Source: PSRF01 sp051000815
GTDB lineage: Bacteria; Acidobacteriota; Blastocatellia; Pyrinomonadales; Pyrinomonadaceae
Direction: 5' to 3'
Length of the DNA stretch: 64,000 nt
NCBI GenBank assembly: GCA_051000815.1
Contig: JBPCNX010000013.1
Span: 32,208-96,207, forward strand
Both the position numbers and the translations under genes were made by a program. The notes below the pieces were generated by a model that was not told the DNA's origin, made no database searches, and saw only the letters and a list, made by a program, of their open reading frames with translations. This document shows positions 44,732 through 52,978 of this stretch, piece by piece (within the stretch, counting starts at the first letter, position 1; the number at the start of each line of letters is the position of its first letter).

Positions 44732-45988
44732 ATGAGACAACTACTTCTTGCAGGGCTACTACTAATTTTGCTTTCTTCTCCAGTTGCGCATGCTGAAAAC
44801 TGGCCCCAGTGGCGCGGCCCCATGATGAATGGTGTCAGCAGCGAGAAGAATGTGCCGCTGCGCTGGACGACTGAGGAGAACATCGTTTGGAAGCTGGCGC
44901 TCCCCGGTTTGAGTGGTTCGACTCCCATTATCTGGCGTGACCGAATCTTTCTGAACGTTGCCGACGGCGATGACCTTTACCTGTGGTGCGTGGATCGAAC
45001 CAGGGGCGCCGTGGTCTGGAAGAAACTGCTCGGCAGCGGCAACGTGAAGATGCGTAAACAAAACATGTCATCGCCTTCGCCTGTTACCGACGGCAGGAGT
45101 GTTTACGTGATGACCGGGACCGGCATTCTCAAGGGTTTCGATTTCAACGGTAAGGAACTTTGGTCGCGTGACATTCAAAGGGAATACGGCACGTTTGGTC
45201 TCAACTGGGGCTACGCCTCTTCGCCACTCTTAGCGGAAGACGCGCTCTTCGTTCAGGTGTTGCATGGAATGAAGACTGACGACCCTTCATACGTGCTCCG
45301 CCTGAACAAGACGACCGGTAAAACAATCTGGAAAGTTGATCGTCCCACAAATGCAATCAGTGAATCGCCTGACTCCTACACAACTCCGGCGCTGCTACGC
45401 TATGGCAAGAACGTCGAATTGGTTATTACGGGAGGCGATGTTGTCACAGGTCACGATCCCGTAACCGGCAAAGAATTGTGGCGCGCGAATGGTCTAAATC
45501 CCGACAACAATCCCTATTACCGCATTGTTGCTTCACCCGTTATCTTTAACGAAATCATCTATGCGCCGACTCGCGTCAAACCGCTGCTGGCATTGAAAGC
45601 CGGCGGCCGCGGCGACGTAACGAGTTCGCACGTACTGTGGTCAACCAGCAACGGCCCCGACGTTCCCACGCCGGTTACGGATGGCAAGTATTTTTACGTC
45701 GTGAACGATAAAGGAATCATGTGGTGCCTCGACGCCCGCAGCGGCGCCGAGATTTACGGACAACAACGGCTCAAGCCCGGCGCCTACAGCGGCTCGCCGG
45801 TTCTGGCAGACGGGAAGATCTATGTGACGAATGAGGACGGACTAACTTCAGTAGTGCAGGCTGGACCTAAATTTGAAATCCTCGCCGAAAACGCGTTGAA
45901 CGATTACAGTCTGAGTTCGCCGGCGATCTCTGATGGGCAGATTTTCATTCGCACGTCACAGCATCTTTACTGCATCGGCAAGAAATAG
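44732..45988 (+). CDS. PQQ-type beta-propeller secreted protein 1
   Basis: A 418-residue protein with a signal peptide (to about residue 21, ending AHA), then NWPQWRGPMMNGVSSEKN and seven or eight propeller blades of the PQQ_2 type, each ending in motifs like TGKELWR, TGKTIWK, GAVVWKK. It lacks the disulphide, calcium site and cytochrome part of real quinoprotein dehydrogenases, so cofactor use is not shown. Three relatives lie within 19 kb (51076, 60222, 62205). ATG 44732 follows GGAGACGACC; the longer frame begins ten codons earlier. Confidence 0.85.
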   Translation: MRQLLLAGLLLILLSSPVAHAENWPQWRGPMMNGVSSEKNVPLRWTTEENIVWKLALPGLSGSTPIIWRDRIFLNVADGDDLYLWCVDRTRGAVVWKKLLGSGNVKMRKQNMSSPSPVTDGRSVYVMTGTGILKGFDFNGKELWSRDIQREYGTFGLNWGYASSPLLAEDALFVQVLHGMKTDDPSYVLRLNKTTGKTIWKVDRPTNAISESPDSYTTPALLRYGKNVELVITGGDVVTGHDPVTGKELWRANGLNPDNNPYYRIVASPVIFNEIIYAPTRVKPLLALKAGGRGDVTSSHVLWSTSNGPDVPTPVTDGKYFYVVNDKGIMWCLDARSGAEIYGQQRLKPGAYSGSPVLADGKIYVTNEDGLTSVVQAGPKFEILAENALNDYSLSSPAISDGQIFIRTSQHLYCIGKK

Positions 45989-46039
45989 CCTTGGAATGAA
46001 AAGAGTGCAGCTACTACCTGTTACCAACTCGAAATCGAG

Positions 46040-46230
46040 GCTTGGCCGCCAGCCCAGTGCGGTAAGCTCGGCCTTACCGTTGACGGCAGTTACACTTAAT
46101 TGAGGCTACGCCTCAATACTGGTGATAATTCGAGCTCAGCCTAAACGTTTTCAGTGAGGCGGCGCAGCCGCGAACAAACTTTGAGCTTCAACGGTAAGGC
46201 ACAGCCTTACCGCACTGCGTGGCGGCTTAG
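46040..46230. repeat. Composite palindromic element, GTGCGGTAAG family, copy 3
   Basis: Outer arms 46040-46083 (GGCCGCCAGCCCAGTGCGGT...) and 46188-46230 (...ACCGCACTGCGTGGCGGC) are inverted copies; ATTGAGGC-TAC-GCCTCAAT (46099-46117) is a perfect inner hairpin, and GAGGCGGCGCAGCCGC lies to its right. Same design as 430-600 and 8950-9063. It fills the space between two co-directional genes. Confidence 0.82.
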
Positions 46231-46260
46231 CCGCAATAAGGTTCACCCGAGAGGATGTTC

Positions 46261-47925
46261 ATGCGACCAATACAATCTGTATTTAGAAAGCACCTGGTGA
46301 TAATTCTACTAATCCCTTTGATGGGCGTGAGTGCCGGTGCCCAGGATGCGCAACTCGGCAAGGTCGAGTTCCAAACCTCCGGCTCAACAGAGGCACACGC
46401 TCACTTCCTCCGCGGCCTGGCAGCGCTCCACTCCTTTTGGTACGAAGAAGCTCTGGAGGCCTTTAGAGAGTCCACCAAAACTGACCCTGACTTCATGATG
46501 GGTTACTGGGGCGAGGCGATGGCGCACAATCATCCGCTTTGGGGTGAGCAGGACACTTCCGCGGCACGTGAGGTAATTGCGAAGATCAAAGATACGCCGA
46601 AATTATCTGTGCGCGAGCGAGCCTATTTGAACGCGGTGAAATTACTGTACGGCGAAGGCAGCAAACGTGAACGTGACGCTGCCTACTCCGCCGTCATGGA
46701 AAAGATCTATGCGGATTATGCGGGCGACCTTGATGCGGCTGCCTTCTATTCGCTGTCGCTCCTGGGCCAGGTGAGGTCGGAAGATAAGAACTATCGCCTG
46801 CAGGCGCGAGCGGGAGCGATTGCTTTGGACGTCTATGAGAAGAATCCCAATCATCCTGGAGCGGCGCATTACATCATTCACGCGTTCGATGATCCGGACC
46901 ACGCCATTCTCGCATTGCCGGCCGCACGCCGCTATGCCGGAATTGCTCCCGAAGCGCACCACGCGCGTCACATGCCTTCCCACATTTTCCTGCAACTGGG
47001 AATGTGGCCCGAGGCTGCAGCCTCAAACGAGTCGGCCTGGGAAGTTTCGGACGCATGGATGAAACGCAAAAACCTGTCACCCGGTGTGCGTGATTATCAC
47101 AGTCTGCATTGGCTGCTCTACGTTTACTTGCAACAGGGACGCTATCGTAAAGCTGAAGAACTCCTCTCGCTGATGAAGAAGACGATGTCCGAAACGGCTT
47201 ACGAAAACAAACTGCGGCCGGGCTATTACGAAAACAACTATGCGAATATGGCGGCGGCATATGTTGTCGAAACCGAGCGTTGGAATTTGGCAACGACATT
47301 TTTTCCGGCCACTGATTCTCAATCTGCTGCTGGGGGCGCGATGGCGAGCAGCCATGGTCATGGCGGTTCACAGCCAGTTGCCGGCGCCGCGCTGGAAACC
47401 GTAAGAACTTCAGATCGCAGTCAGAGACTTCCTGTTTTGATCCGGAGTTGGGCAGCGGCGTTGAACGAAACGGTCGGCAAAGCCGCTGCAAATGATCCTG
47501 TGTCTGGTTCAGGAGGGGATGCCCCGGGAATCGGGCAATTGGAAGTGGCGGCCGTCGCAGCCGCCACTAAAGGCGAGCACGCTAAGGCCGCAAGTCTGAT
47601 GAAGGAGGCAGTTAGTCTCGAAGAAAAGTTGGGGCCGCCTTCCGGTCCGCCCAGCCTGATCAAACCGCCGCAGGAATTGTTTGGCGAATTGCTGCTGCGC
47701 GCCGGAAAACCCGCGGAAGCTGCTGAACAATTCAAGGCCTCGCTCTTGCGACAACCCAACCGGGCGAGATCATTGCTAGGCTCGGCGCGAGCCGCGGCGA
47801 AAGTTGGCGATAGCGTCGGCGCAAAAGCAGCGTATTCCAAATTTCTGGCGCAGTGGTCCCAAGCCGACCCAGATCTTCCCGAACTCCGCGAAGCTAGAGA
47901 TTATTTAGATAAGGCTAAACCGTAG
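46261..47925 (+). CDS. Secreted TPR-repeat protein
   Basis: A 554-residue exported protein: signal peptide (about 1-29, ending AGAQ), then helical repeats of TPR type, including HFLRGLAALHSFWYEEALEAF (about 42-62) and a C-terminal block LFGELLLRAGKPAEAAEQF. The middle has conserved histidine motifs, HYIIHAFDDP and HARHMPSHIF (about 220-250), seen in a family of acidobacterial TPR proteins of unknown role. An Ala/Gly-rich linker near 360-375 separates two helical halves. ATG 46261 has GAGAGG seven bases upstream; the ATG two codons earlier is too close to it. Confidence 0.78.
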   Translation: MRPIQSVFRKHLVIILLIPLMGVSAGAQDAQLGKVEFQTSGSTEAHAHFLRGLAALHSFWYEEALEAFRESTKTDPDFMMGYWGEAMAHNHPLWGEQDTSAAREVIAKIKDTPKLSVRERAYLNAVKLLYGEGSKRERDAAYSAVMEKIYADYAGDLDAAAFYSLSLLGQVRSEDKNYRLQARAGAIALDVYEKNPNHPGAAHYIIHAFDDPDHAILALPAARRYAGIAPEAHHARHMPSHIFLQLGMWPEAAASNESAWEVSDAWMKRKNLSPGVRDYHSLHWLLYVYLQQGRYRKAEELLSLMKKTMSETAYENKLRPGYYENNYANMAAAYVVETERWNLATTFFPATDSQSAAGGAMASSHGHGGSQPVAGAALETVRTSDRSQRLPVLIRSWAAALNETVGKAAANDPVSGSGGDAPGIGQLEVAAVAAATKGEHAKAASLMKEAVSLEEKLGPPSGPPSLIKPPQELFGELLLRAGKPAEAAEQFKASLLRQPNRARSLLGSARAAAKVGDSVGAKAAYSKFLAQWSQADPDLPELREARDYLDKAKP

Positions 47926-47972
47926 CAGCCGACTCAACTTTGCTTCCCTAAGGGCGCTTCGTTTTAACTCTC

Positions 47973-49070
47973 ATGGCAGACACTTCGCATTCCGTTCTCC
48001 TCAAATTTGATCCCGACCTCGATCGACTTGACGAGGACAAGAAGCTCCGTGATGGCCTCTCGGCCGTAGTGCTTTTGAAGGATACCCTCTGGGTCGCCGG
48101 CGACGAGACTACGCGAATCGAAAGACTCTCGCGGGAAACTAAAAATGTCTTCGCTCGTCACGTGGCGTTTCCGTTAAGCGATTACGTTACGCTACCGGCC
48201 GGCGATGGGGAGGAAGCTGACATTGAAGGGCTCGATGTCGCGGACGGTTATCTCTGGCTGGTGGGCTCTCACAGCCTTAAGCGAAGCAGCCCTAAACCCG
48301 GGAAATCGACTGTCGAGAACCGTAGGCGCCTGGTTACGGTGAAGAATGACGGCAATCGCTTTCTGCTCGCACGCATCGCACTCGAGGTCCGAGGAGTGGA
48401 TCAAGTGTTGGAGAAAGAGGTTGAGCAGGGAACGGCCCGGATTGCCGGTCAATTGCTGGGTCATAAGAAAGGCAATGAACTTACGGCCGAGCTTGCAAAG
48501 GACAAGGATTTCGCTGGTTTTCTGAAAATTCCCGGCAAGGACAATGGCCTCGACATCGAAGGGCTTGCCGTCACAGCAGGCAGAGTCTTTGTGGGTCTGC
48601 GCGGGCCCGTACTGCGAGGATGGTCCACGCTCCTGGAACTGGCAGTCAGAGAGAATCCTGGCGATCCGTCAACACTCAGACTAAAAAAGATCGGTGCGAG
48701 CGGACGCCTGTACCGCAAACATTTCCTTCAATTGGGCGGCTTAGGAGTTCGCGACCTTTGCGTCGACGGCGATGATCTGTTGATTCTGGCAGGACCCACT
48801 ATGGATCTTGACGGGCCAGTTACCGTTTTCCGCTGGCGCGGCGGCAGCAAACCTCAAGAGGAAAGTTTAATATTCGGCGATGTGCTTGAGCAGGTCGTTG
48901 ACGTTCCCTTCGGTACGGGAAACGATCATGCCGAAGGCATGACCCTGATGCCGCCGGACAACAAAGGCCGGCGGTCGGTTCTAATTCTCTATGACGCGCC
49001 ATCCAAACAACGCAAGAAAGGCAGCAAAGGCGAAGCTGCTCTGCGCGCAGATATCTTTGAGCTGCCTTGA
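47973..49070 (+). CDS. DUF3616-family protein
   Basis: A 365-residue cytoplasmic beta-propeller-like protein without signal peptide. Repeated DIEGLDV / DIEGLAV motifs (about 73 and 193), each preceding YLWLVGS / RVFVGLRGP blades, are characteristic of DUF3616 (esterase-like phytase-related folds). A C-terminal NDHAEGMTL block is also conserved. No function is known. It starts 47 bp after the TPR gene and may share its transcript. Confidence 0.82.
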   Translation: MADTSHSVLLKFDPDLDRLDEDKKLRDGLSAVVLLKDTLWVAGDETTRIERLSRETKNVFARHVAFPLSDYVTLPAGDGEEADIEGLDVADGYLWLVGSHSLKRSSPKPGKSTVENRRRLVTVKNDGNRFLLARIALEVRGVDQVLEKEVEQGTARIAGQLLGHKKGNELTAELAKDKDFAGFLKIPGKDNGLDIEGLAVTAGRVFVGLRGPVLRGWSTLLELAVRENPGDPSTLRLKKIGASGRLYRKHFLQLGGLGVRDLCVDGDDLLILAGPTMDLDGPVTVFRWRGGSKPQEESLIFGDVLEQVVDVPFGTGNDHAEGMTLMPPDNKGRRSVLILYDAPSKQRKKGSKGEAALRADIFELP

Positions 49071-49200
49071 GTGACCAGGGCGAGCTCATTCGGGAGCTGA
49101 CGGTTTGGTTAGTCCTTAAAGGGGGGAAACAATTTCCTCTTCCGGATCGTAACCTCGATATTCAAGAAGCATTTCAGCACTTCATAATCAGGAGACTCAC

Positions 49201-50940
49201 ATGATTCGAAAGTTCACGTTGCAAGCCCGCACGCTATTACTCTGCGCATTAGTCGCCATCGCTCTGCAGGCGAGTGCGTTTGCGCAGCAGACCGCGCCAA
49301 CTAAAGCCGCGAAGATTGACGAGGTGATGACTCTCGCAAACAAGTATCGCCTCTTTAACGGTTCAATTTTGGTGGCGGAAAATGGAAAGGTGATTTACAA
49401 AAAGGGCCTGGGGCTCGCCAATATGGAATGGCGCATCCCCAACACTCCCGAAACGAAATTCCGCCTCGGTTCGATCACCAAGCAATTTACCGCGACGCTG
49501 GTTCTCCAACTCGCCGAGCAAGGCAAGCTAAAGCTTGACGGAAAAATCTCAGACTACCTGCCCGAGTATCGTAAAGACGTAGGCGACAAAGTAACCATTC
49601 ATCAGTTGTTGAATCACACGTCAGGCATTCCCAGCTATACAGGGCAGCCTGGTTTTTTTCAGGATGTTAGCCGCAATCCCTACACGGTCGACGCCTTTGT
49701 TAAGAAATACGCGAGCAACGATCTGGAGTTTGAACCAGGCAGCAAGTACTCCTACAACAACTCCGGTTATTTCCTGTTGGGCGCGATTGTTGAAAAAGTA
49801 GCCGGCAAGTCCTACGAACAGGTGCTGAAAGAAAAGATCTTCGATCCATTGGGGATGAAGAACACCGGCTACGACCATTACGATACGATCATCGAGAACC
49901 GCGCCGCCGGCTATCAAAAGACCGCGGACGGCTATACCAACGCCCCTTACCTCGATATGTCTATCCCGTATGCTGCTGGATCGATGTACTCCACGGTCGA
50001 AGACCTCTATTTGTGGGATCAAGCCCTCTACACGGACCGCGTGCTCTCAGCGGCGTCGAAGGATTTGATGTACAAACCAAATCTTGAAAACTATGCGTAC
50101 GGCTGGGTCATAACTAAGACCAGTTTCGACGAGAAGATACCTATCATTACTCATGGCGGCGGGATTAACGGCTTCAACACGACTATTGTCAGGTTTCCAG
50201 CGCAAAAGCATTTGATCGTGATGTTGGATAACACGTCGCAGGGAGGCAATGTCGATCGGCTGGCGCGTGAGTTAGTCAAAATCCTCTATGACCAGCCCCA
50301 CGTTCTGCCAAAGATGTCCATTGCCGAAGCGCTGTTCAAGACGATTGGAGAGAAAGGCATTGACGCCGGCATCGCGCAATACCGAGATCTAAAGACGAAA
50401 CAGTCAAGTGTCTACGATTTCAGTGAAGAGGAATTGAATCGCCTGGGATACCAACTGCTGCAAGCGAAGAAAGTCAGCGAAGCCATTGAAATCTTTAAGC
50501 TGAACGTCGAGGCCTATCCTGCAGCCTTCAACACATACGACAGCCTCGGTGAAGGTTACATGATCAGCGGGAACACTGAACTTGCGATCAAGAACTACAA
50601 GAAGTCGCTCGAGTTGAATCCAAAAAACACCGGCGCTACCCAGATGTTAAAGCGTCTGGAGGGCAGAACAGAACCGGTGGACGCAAAGGCCTACGACGCT
50701 TATGTAGGCGAATACGAAGTCACGCCGAGCTTCATCGTCAAAGTCTTTAAAGAGGGCGATAAGTTGATGACGCAGGCCACAGGACAGCCGGCTTTCGAAC
50801 TCTTCCCGGAGGCGGAAAACAAATTCTTCCTGAGCGTGGTCAATGCGAAGGTTACTTTCGTGAAGGACGAGCAGGGCGTTGTCATTAACCTGATTATTCA
50901 CCAGGGCGGCAAAGACGTTCCCGGTAAGAAGATCAAATAG
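49201..50940 (+). CDS. Class C beta-lactamase-family serine hydrolase with TPR and C-terminal beta domain
   Basis: A 579-residue exported enzyme. Signal peptide to about AFAQ (29); the beta-lactamase/esterase domain (about 38-370) has the nucleophile motif S91-I-T-K94, Y186-x-N188 (YSYNNSGY) and HGGGINGF (third motif, near 322). A TPR-like helical stretch (about 420-490) is followed by a small beta domain of the DUF3471 kind (about 495-579). These enzymes are usually D-amino-acid peptidases or esterases in the periplasm rather than antibiotic resistance proteins. AGGAGAC precedes ATG 49201. Confidence 0.9.
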   Translation: MIRKFTLQARTLLLCALVAIALQASAFAQQTAPTKAAKIDEVMTLANKYRLFNGSILVAENGKVIYKKGLGLANMEWRIPNTPETKFRLGSITKQFTATLVLQLAEQGKLKLDGKISDYLPEYRKDVGDKVTIHQLLNHTSGIPSYTGQPGFFQDVSRNPYTVDAFVKKYASNDLEFEPGSKYSYNNSGYFLLGAIVEKVAGKSYEQVLKEKIFDPLGMKNTGYDHYDTIIENRAAGYQKTADGYTNAPYLDMSIPYAAGSMYSTVEDLYLWDQALYTDRVLSAASKDLMYKPNLENYAYGWVITKTSFDEKIPIITHGGGINGFNTTIVRFPAQKHLIVMLDNTSQGGNVDRLARELVKILYDQPHVLPKMSIAEALFKTIGEKGIDAGIAQYRDLKTKQSSVYDFSEEELNRLGYQLLQAKKVSEAIEIFKLNVEAYPAAFNTYDSLGEGYMISGNTELAIKNYKKSLELNPKNTGATQMLKRLEGRTEPVDAKAYDAYVGEYEVTPSFIVKVFKEGDKLMTQATGQPAFELFPEAENKFFLSVVNAKVTFVKDEQGVVINLIIHQGGKDVPGKKIK

Positions 50941-50946
50941 AAAACA

Positions 50947-51065
50947 TTAGCCGCGGATTACGCAGATAAACACGGATCAGAAAAGCACATTCAAAAAGGG
51001 TAACATGGCGCCCTCCGTTCCTATGTTTTTCCTGATCCGTGTTTATCTGCGTAATCCGCGGCTAA
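50947..51065. repeat. Perfect 34-bp inverted repeat between convergent genes
   Basis: TTAGCCGCGGATTACGCAGA (first 20 of 34, 50947-50980) and its exact reverse complement at 51032-51065 flank a 51-bp centre. It belongs to the CCGCGGATTACGCGGAT family, copy 3. It fills the space between the stops of the serine hydrolase (50940) and PQQ propeller 2 (51076), so each transcript would end in a very stable hairpin. Confidence 0.92.
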
Positions 51066-51075
51066 TTGTTTTCGT

Positions 51076-52323
51076 TTAACTACTTCGCCTTAACGTCGTA
51101 GGCGTAAATAGTGTCTGGTCGCGCAGGTAAAGCCGCCCGCCCGCGACTACTGGATGAGCCCAGGTCGGCAGATTTTCCTGCTGAATGCGGAAACGTCCTT
51201 TCTCGCGATAGCCGGTAGGCGTCGCTTCCGCAAGACCGACAACCCCATTCTCGCTGAAGAGGTAAAGATGCCCATCCGCAAAGACGAGTGAACCCTTGCC
51301 TACGCTGCGGTCCTTCCAGGCAATCTCGCCCGTGTCAAACTTCATCGCAGTGAGAATGCTGCCCGAGAACCCATAGAGATGATCACCGATCAGCACCGAG
51401 CTGCTGTGCTGGTTGCGCATGTCTTTGGTGAAATAGACTTCTTCAGCGGCTATGTCTTTGCCGTTGGCCTTGATTTCAACGACGCCGCCGCCGGTGCCGT
51501 AGTCAGATGAAATGAAGATGCGATTGGCGCGCGCGATCGGCGTCGCGGCGTTGGCGACCCGATTGGAGGGTTTCTGATATTCCCACAGCAACCGTCCATC
51601 TTTGAGATCGAGTCCCACGGCCCTGTTCGAGGTAAAGAAAACCACCTGTGACGCACCCGCCGTGTCGAGCGCGATCGCGGAAGAGTAGCCGGCTTTATCG
51701 CTCTGGCTCTTCCAAATCAATGCGCCATCCTTCTTGTTGAGCGCCACGATTGAAGCGCCCGGCCCACCCGGATTAACCAGAAGCTTTTCACCGACAATCA
51801 GCGGAGACTCGCTGATACCCCAGGTGATTTGCGTGCCGCCAAACTTCTCCAGCACGTTCATCGACCAAGCGACTTTCCCGGTGGCGGTATCAAGTGCGGA
51901 AAGATCGCCATTGCCGCCGAGCGCGTAAAGCCTGTTACCTTCAATCGTTGGCGTCCCGCGCGGGCCATCTCCGCGGTCGTTGCGGAAGGGGGCAGTGCCG
52001 TGCGGCGTAGCCCAGACTTGTTTTCCAGTGGCTACATCGAAGGCGACAATGAATTCTTTATCACTACGCAAGCCCATCGTGTAAAGGCGACCATTTGAGA
52101 TCGCAAACGATGAATAACCATTGCCCGCGCCCGTGGCTTTCCAGGCGAGTGGCGGGCCTTCATCAGACCACTGTTTGAGCAGTCCGGTCTCTTTGGAAAT
52201 GCCATCGCGATTTGGGCCGCGCCATTGCGGCCAGTTGCCGCCGGCCTGGGCGGCTGCTTCGCTGAGGCAACATAGGAAGATGATGACAAGGCCAACGAGG
52301 GTTTTAACGCGCAGATCTCTCAT
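51076..52323 (-). CDS. PQQ-type beta-propeller secreted protein 2
   Basis: A 415-residue protein with signal peptide (to about AAAQ, residue 26), then GNWPQWRGPNRDGISKETG and propeller blades (TGKQVWATP, TGKVAWSMN, DGALIWKSQ, DGRLLWEYQ, TGEIAWKD). It is closest in layout to the 60222 paralogue (both have QWRGPNRDG-like openings and KSQSDKAGYSSA-like blades). No catalytic site of quinoprotein dehydrogenases is visible. GGAGACTCC precedes ATG 52323. Confidence 0.86.
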   Translation of the reverse strand: MRDLRVKTLVGLVIIFLCCLSEAAAQAGGNWPQWRGPNRDGISKETGLLKQWSDEGPPLAWKATGAGNGYSSFAISNGRLYTMGLRSDKEFIVAFDVATGKQVWATPHGTAPFRNDRGDGPRGTPTIEGNRLYALGGNGDLSALDTATGKVAWSMNVLEKFGGTQITWGISESPLIVGEKLLVNPGGPGASIVALNKKDGALIWKSQSDKAGYSSAIALDTAGASQVVFFTSNRAVGLDLKDGRLLWEYQKPSNRVANAATPIARANRIFISSDYGTGGGVVEIKANGKDIAAEEVYFTKDMRNQHSSSVLIGDHLYGFSGSILTAMKFDTGEIAWKDRSVGKGSLVFADGHLYLFSENGVVGLAEATPTGYREKGRFRIQQENLPTWAHPVVAGGRLYLRDQTLFTPTTLRRSS

Positions 52324-52422
52324 TTTTGGAGTCTCCTTTTCGTCACAAAAAAACGGAAGCGGGGAGAGTGGACTAACTGAGTTTCAAATTCCGCAAGCTG
52401 CTCACTTGCGAGTTACAAGACC

Positions 52423-52872
52423 TTATCCTTGCGGCTTGAAGTAAAGCACCATACCCGCGCCGGCCGCGGCCAAAACAAAACCGACATAGAGTAAAGGGTT
52501 CGGCATAGTCTTCGGTGGATGGAGCCACATCGAGAACAACACGTTGACGAGCGGCGCCCCCGCAAACACCAGGGGCATCACGTACGTAGGCAATCCGCCA
52601 TTACGAAATGCGAAGATGATACAGACGGCGCCGACGGCTCCGAGCGCGCCCCCGAGAGTCGCGGCGAGTGAGCCCTTCATCGTGAAACCCTGCAATTCGC
52701 CCTGGTACGAAAGCGTCGCCACGGGAACTAACACCCCAATCAAGAAGTAGGCGACGCCAACGCAGAGTAGCGCGCGCATCGGACTACCGAGAGCTACTTG
52801 CCCGCGGTGAAGAGCCGGGCCGTAGAGGCCCCATGAGAGCGCCGCGCCCAGGGCAAAAATGATCCAAAGCAT
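52423..52872 (-). CDS. Small EamA/DMT-like membrane protein
   Basis: A 149-residue protein with about five hydrophobic helices: 1-20, 33-55, 66-90, 93-115 and 124-145. It is half the size of a usual DMT permease and looks like one EamA repeat; such half-size proteins work as dimers. GALGAVGAVCIIFAFRNG and a FxxxxGxGMVLYFKP end are typical. Substrate unknown. GGAGGAC precedes ATG 52872. It may be the first gene of a unit with PQQ propeller 2, 99 bp downstream. Confidence 0.75.
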   Translation of the reverse strand: MLWIIFALGAALSWGLYGPALHRGQVALGSPMRALLCVGVAYFLIGVLVPVATLSYQGELQGFTMKGSLAATLGGALGAVGAVCIIFAFRNGGLPTYVMPLVFAGAPLVNVLFSMWLHPPKTMPNPLLYVGFVLAAAGAGMVLYFKPQG

Positions 52873-52893
52873 AGGGAGAGTCCTCCGAGGAGT

Positions 52894-52967
52894 GGAACGA
52901 TGAACGAGGAATTATGAATGATGAATCAGGACCTACTATTCATCGTTCATCATTCATAATTCATCAT
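52894..52967. repeat. AT-rich inverted repeat ATGAATTATGAATGATGAA
   Basis: GATGAACGAGGAATTATGAA (52899-52918) continuing TGATGAAT, and ATTCATCGTTCATCATTCAT (52938-52957) continuing AATTCATCAT, form an imperfect hairpin between the EamA-like gene start and the end of a TonB receptor. It lies at the tail of the receptor transcript and may end it. Confidence 0.75.
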
Positions 52968-52978
52968 TTCAGAAAATT

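Noticed and set aside
44732..45988. True PQQ-dependent alcohol or glucose dehydrogenase
   Set aside because: Too short, and I see none of the catalytic, calcium-binding or cytochrome features; only the propeller blade motif is shared.
49201..50940. Antibiotic-resistance beta-lactamase
   Set aside because: The SxxK/YxN fold is shared with peptidases and esterases, and the TPR and C-terminal domains point away from a class C resistance enzyme.
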